Positions 12,892-15,571 of a stretch of DNA of 15,571 nucleotides are shown here, in pieces. The DNA is from JAQGJA01 sp965651535 (GTDB lineage Bacteria > Pseudomonadota > Alphaproteobacteria > Micavibrionales > SZUA-601), in contig CBFGSX010000031.1 of assembly GCA_965651535.1 (NCBI GenBank), positions 1-15,571 on the forward strand. Direction: 5' to 3'. The translations under genes were made by a program, and so were the position numbers. The first letter of the stretch is position 1. Each line of letters begins with the position of its first letter. The notes beneath the pieces are model-generated. The model worked only from the letters and a program-made list of their open reading frames with translations. It searched no databases and was not told the DNA's origin.

Positions 12892-14342
12892 GCCTTTATC
12901 CGCGCCAGATGCCCGCCAACGACGCACCGCAGCTTCCCGCGGGTGCAAGCGGTTTTTATTTGCATGACCTGATCGAAGTTGTGCGGCGGAGGCGGGGGAT
13001 CGTTCTGGCTTGCGCGGGAGTGGCCTTTTTGTTCAGCGCCGCTTTTTTCCTTGTGCTGCCGCGCGACTATGAAGCGCGGATGCTGGTGATGGTGCAAGCC
13101 GCCGATACGCGCCTGACCTCGAGCGTCAACCCGCACGGGCCGCTGATCGCGCCCGAACAATCCGTCGTGCTGTCCGAGGCGGAAATTCTGCGCTCGCAGG
13201 ATCTGGCGCGGGCGGTCGTCGACGATCTGAAACTTGACGCCGACGCACGCTTTATGATGCACGGCGACAGCCGCGAGGACGCTGTGCTGTTCCTGTCGCG
13301 CCGCCTGTCGGTCAAGCCGCTGGCGCGCTCGCTGGTGATCGCGGTGTCGTTCCGCCATCCGGATGCGGAAATGGCCGCAAAAGTCCTGAACCGTCTGGGC
13401 CATCTTTATCAGGAAAAACAGATAAGGCAAAAAATTGAGGGCGCGCAGAACACCGCAGCGCTGCTCAACGAGCGTCTCAAGACTCTTTCGGATAAATTAC
13501 GGGAATCGTCACAGGCGGTCGAAGAATACCGCGCCCGCGAGAACCTGATCGACGGCGCGCAGGTCGAACTGACCTCGCAGCAGATTTCCGAGGTCAGCTC
13601 GCAAATCGTTCTCGCGCAGGCGGATCTCGCCGCCGTAGAGGCGAAAAACAAACAGCTGAAAAGCATTCTTCAATCCCAAAAGCCGCTCGACGGCATTTCC
13701 GAGATTGCGCGTTCGGAGCTGATTAACCTTTTGAAACGCGATGAAGCGGTGCTGCTCCAGAGCTTTGCCGAGGCGCGCACACGCTATGGGCGGAACCATC
13801 CGCGCATTCTGGCGTTCAACGCCGAGATCGCCGAGTTGCGCCGCAAAAAAGAAGCCGAGATCGCCCGCATCGCCGACACCATGAACAACGACGTGCTGGC
13901 AGCCGAGGCCAGGGTGGTCGCCTTGCAAAAAAATCTCGACGCGCTGGAGCAAAAACGCCGCCGGGAAAACGCTGCCGCCATCGGATTGCGCGAACTGGAA
14001 CGCGAGGCCGCCGCCAACAAAATGATCTATGAGACGTTCCTGAACAAATACAAAGAAGCCAGCATCCTCGGCGACGTGCAAAAGCCCGATACGCGCATCA
14101 TTTCAACGGCACACGTGCCCGTGCTGCCGGCCGGGCCGCCGCGCGCCGTTCTGGTGCTGCTGGCGACGCTGGCGGGTCTTGTCGTCGGATTGGTCGGCGC
14201 GCTGGTACGCCATCAGCTTGAGGAAGAACGACGGCGCAGAGCGGCGGTCTCGGCGGGATATCACGCCGCTGCGGCTTATTCCGCCGCGCATTCGCAGGAT
14301 TTTGACCTTGATAAGCCGAAAACCGAGCGTATCGTGGCTTGA
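12888..14342 (+). CDS. GumC/Wzz-type polysaccharide co-polymerase, no kinase domain
   Basis: A 484-residue inner-membrane protein of the Wzz/GumC family that sets polymer chain length and bridges the synthesis machinery to the export channel. TM1 spans about 37-58 and TM2 about 418-441, preceded by the family's proline-rich VPVLPAGPP. Between them is a large periplasmic domain with long coiled-coil stretches (about 180-260 and 310-390) and a GNVR-like YGRNHPRI motif (300-307). After TM2 only some 40 residues remain, with no Walker motifs, so there is no fused tyrosine kinase. The start is TTG at 12888: it overlaps the previous stop (TTGA) and has GGGGAG (12874-12879) eight bases upstream. The ATG at 12909 is the alternative. 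Confidence 0.9.
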   Translation: MSLYPRQMPANDAPQLPAGASGFYLHDLIEVVRRRRGIVLACAGVAFLFSAAFFLVLPRDYEARMLVMVQAADTRLTSSVNPHGPLIAPEQSVVLSEAEILRSQDLARAVVDDLKLDADARFMMHGDSREDAVLFLSRRLSVKPLARSLVIAVSFRHPDAEMAAKVLNRLGHLYQEKQIRQKIEGAQNTAALLNERLKTLSDKLRESSQAVEEYRARENLIDGAQVELTSQQISEVSSQIVLAQADLAAVEAKNKQLKSILQSQKPLDGISEIARSELINLLKRDEAVLLQSFAEARTRYGRNHPRILAFNAEIAELRRKKEAEIARIADTMNNDVLAAEARVVALQKNLDALEQKRRRENAAAIGLRELEREAAANKMIYETFLNKYKEASILGDVQKPDTRIISTAHVPVLPAGPPRAVLVLLATLAGLVVGLVGALVRHQLEEERRRRAAVSAGYHAAAAYSAAHSQDFDLDKPKTERIVA

Positions 14343-14361
14343 GGGGTTTGAACGCCCCCTC
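14341..14361 (+). terminator. GC-rich hairpin after the GumC-like gene
   Basis: GAGGGG (14341-14346) and CCCCTC (14356-14361) enclose a nine-base loop at the stop codon. The next T run (CTTTTATTT) is about a dozen bases further, so it is at best an imperfect intrinsic terminator. Confidence 0.3.
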
Positions 14362-14423
14362 CCTGATACCGTCTTTTATTTACCATAATATATATTATCA
14401 CACAAATGGGTTGGATGGTATCC

Positions 14424-14495
14424 GTCATCCCGTCGAAAGACTGGATCCAGTCTAAAACACAACGATGGACTCCGGCTTTAGCCGGAGTGAGTGAC
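14424..14495. repeat. Degenerate palindromic element between convergent genes (type C)
   Basis: It starts GTCATCCCGTCGAAAGACTGG and ends GGAGTGAGTGAC, a worn version of the GTCAT-CCCG-GAAAG family. Two strong internal palindromes remain: AGACTGGATCCAGTCT (14438-14453, perfect, 16 bases) and ACTCCGGC-TTTA-GCCGGAGT (14469-14488). The second lies just past the stop of the minus-strand transglycosylase and could help end its transcript. The rest of 14343-14502 shows no gene. Confidence 0.65.
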
Positions 14496-14502
14496 GGTTA
14501 TT

Positions 14503-15426
14503 TTAGACCGTATCCCCCGGGCTTTGTAGCTTAGCCATCACAAAGGCCGTATAGGGCGATAACAGGTTATTACCGATGATCGCGGCGTCGCTGCCGGGTT
14601 TTACGCCGAAATTATTCATGCCCGAAAGCAGCGATTCCAAAAGCTGGCGGTGGCCCCATTGGATTGCGTCAAGCGCCGAAAGCTGCGCCGAGACGCTTGA
14701 ATGATCGACGGCATTACTTTCCACGCGACGGAACGCCAGGCTGCGCACCTCGTCCATCCGCGATGCCGAGGCAAATTGCACGGGCGATTTTCCAGCCCCG
14801 TCGCCCTCACCCATTTTCGCGGCAAAGAAATCATAGACCTGCGCCAGGCTGCGTTTTTTTCCGCTTGCGTCATAGAACACGTTCTTGTTCGCTTTGGCCG
14901 CCTGCGGGAACAGATCGGCGGCCATCTGGCCCGGATTTCCCTGTTTTTCCTTGAGAAATTTTTTCGCACCGCTCAGGCCCAGAAAATGCGCCAGATACAA
15001 ATCGGTCTCACCGACCTTGTTGCCCAGACTTGTTTGCAGGTAATCGGCATTGTCCTTGGTCATGGCCGCGACCATGTTCGAGGCGATTTTCGGATCGTTG
15101 CGTAATTGCAGGATTTCGCGGCGCGCAGCGGCATCGGCGACTTTCCCGTCACCCGAGATTTTATCGGCGTATTTTCCAAGGCCGAAATCCTTGCCGTATT
15201 TCTTGACCGTTTGCAGCCATGTGGATTCGATAAACTGGAACAATCCCGTAGCCGAGCTGGTGCCCGCCTTGGCCGTGGCGTTAAAGCTGCTTTCCTGTTT
15301 CGCCTTGTCCATCAGGTAATCGAAACTGACGCCCGTGCGCTGGGACGCGCCGCGCACGGCCTGGATCACCTGCGGCGAAGCTCCTGCCCATTTGGCGGAA
15401 ATATTACTGGCGGCTGGCAAACTCAT
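14503..15426 (-). CDS. Lytic transglycosylase, SLT domain
   Basis: A 307-residue peptidoglycan lytic transglycosylase. The SLT motif is intact: AKQESSFN (42-49) with catalytic Glu45, then SSATGLFQFIESTW (57-70). This enzyme class cleaves glycan strands with 1,6-anhydro product formation. No signal peptide is visible, which is common for flagellum-associated enzymes exported by another route, though that is inferred. The C-terminal half (about 210-307) is of unknown function and rich in alanine, serine and leucine. The ATG at 15426 has GAAGAGGA four bases upstream, and a consensus sigma-54 promoter lies 25-40 bases upstream. A flagellar role, opening the cell wall for the rod, is the best guess. 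The gene stands alone in its direction within the window. Confidence 0.88.
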   Translation of the reverse strand: MSLPAASNISAKWAGASPQVIQAVRGASQRTGVSFDYLMDKAKQESSFNATAKAGTSSATGLFQFIESTWLQTVKKYGKDFGLGKYADKISGDGKVADAAARREILQLRNDPKIASNMVAAMTKDNADYLQTSLGNKVGETDLYLAHFLGLSGAKKFLKEKQGNPGQMAADLFPQAAKANKNVFYDASGKKRSLAQVYDFFAAKMGEGDGAGKSPVQFASASRMDEVRSLAFRRVESNAVDHSSVSAQLSALDAIQWGHRQLLESLLSGMNNFGVKPGSDAAIIGNNLLSPYTAFVMAKLQSPGDTV

Positions 15427-15450
15427 GGCATCCTCTTCACCCTTTATAAA

Positions 15451-15466
15451 TGCAAAGAGTGTGCCA
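15451..15466 (-). promoter_or_regulatory. Sigma-54 (RpoN) promoter of the transglycosylase gene
   Basis: On the minus strand 15466-15451 reads TGGCAC-ACTCT-TTGCA. It matches the TGGCAC(R)N4TTGCW consensus in every defined position, with the invariant GG and GC ten bases apart. The predicted start of transcription is near 15440, just ahead of the GAAGAGGA ribosome-binding site. The flanking DNA is strongly AT-rich, which suits IHF- or activator-bound promoter regions. Confidence 0.75.
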
Positions 15467-15493
15467 TATTAATTATTTATATAATTCATGTGT

Positions 15494-15571
15494 TTAATTA
15501 AATATCGCGTCAGCCATCATCAGCCACTCGCCGGATAATCGGGTCGCCAGATACGGCTCTTCTTTCCGGGC
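15494..15571 (-). CDS. Possible C-terminal end of an upstream protein (partial, unrecognised)
   Basis: From the window edge the minus strand reads ARKEEPYLATRLSGEWLMM followed by ADAIFN and a TAA stop at 15494. The stretch is GC-richer than the AT-rich intergenic DNA that begins at the stop, as expected for the end of a gene. Only 25 residues are visible and I recognise no family. It would lie directly upstream of the sigma-54-driven transglycosylase gene and in the same direction. Confidence 0.35.
   Translation of the reverse strand, partial: ARKEEPYLATRLSGEWLMMADAIFN

Noticed and set aside
1..15571. CRISPR array, prophage, insertion sequence or toxin-antitoxin pair
   Set aside because: No regularly spaced direct repeats, no transposase, integrase or phage-type protein, and no small paired genes were seen; the only repeats are three single inverted-repeat elements.

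Overview
The window looks like a chromosomal segment of an alphaproteobacterium. The order CBP3-type cytochrome bc1 chaperone, YceD/DUF177, rpmF, plsX, fabH, ihfA, MerR is a conserved alphaproteobacterial block. The codon use is GC-leaning throughout, and a phasin plus a TetR/COQ9-like regulator fit the same group. I cannot place it below class with confidence; the mix would suit the Rhodospirillales/Micavibrio side. I see no tRNA, rRNA, CRISPR array, phage gene or transposase, and no gene-free stretch exceeds 300 bases.

Layout: (1) At 1-108, on the minus strand, is the 5' end of an ion-transporter-like gene that leaves the window, with a promoter divergent from the next gene. (2) At 196-4551, on the plus strand, is the housekeeping block: bc1 chaperone, YceD, L32, PlsX, FabH, then IHF-alpha with its own promoter and a MerR regulator. 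Several of these genes overlap by ATGA and are probably translationally coupled. (3) At 4624-5304 is a PIG-L deacetylase closely resembling the bacillithiol enzyme BshB1, followed by a palindromic repeat and a bidirectional terminator. (4) At 5461-6646, on the minus strand, are a phasin gene with a near-consensus promoter carrying two palindromes, and a TetR/COQ9-like regulator. (5) At 6747-10145, on the plus strand, are a PfkB-type adenosine kinase, a YejA-like oligopeptide-binding protein and a small lipoprotein. A dispersed palindromic repeat sits between the kinase and the signal peptide of the binding protein. (6) At 10241-14342, on the plus strand, are a calcineurin-like phosphatase, an outer-membrane beta-barrel, a short Wza-type (OPX) lipoprotein and a GumC/Wzz-type inner-membrane protein without a kinase domain. 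This is a compact polysaccharide export apparatus. (7) At 14503-15426, on the minus strand, is a lytic transglycosylase behind a textbook sigma-54 promoter; a partial reading frame of unknown identity follows at the right edge.

How the genes work together: PlsX and FabH feed phospholipid and fatty-acid synthesis and share an operon with a ribosomal protein, as in many proteobacteria. In the export cluster, the OPX protein is too short to build its own outer-membrane channel, so the neighbouring beta-barrel is the likely pore. The sigma-54 promoter ahead of the transglycosylase suggests control with flagellar or other RpoN-dependent genes. Three different inverted-repeat elements (5309-5399, 7744-7819, 14424-14495) sit at gene boundaries, and one may be translated into the N-terminus of the binding protein.
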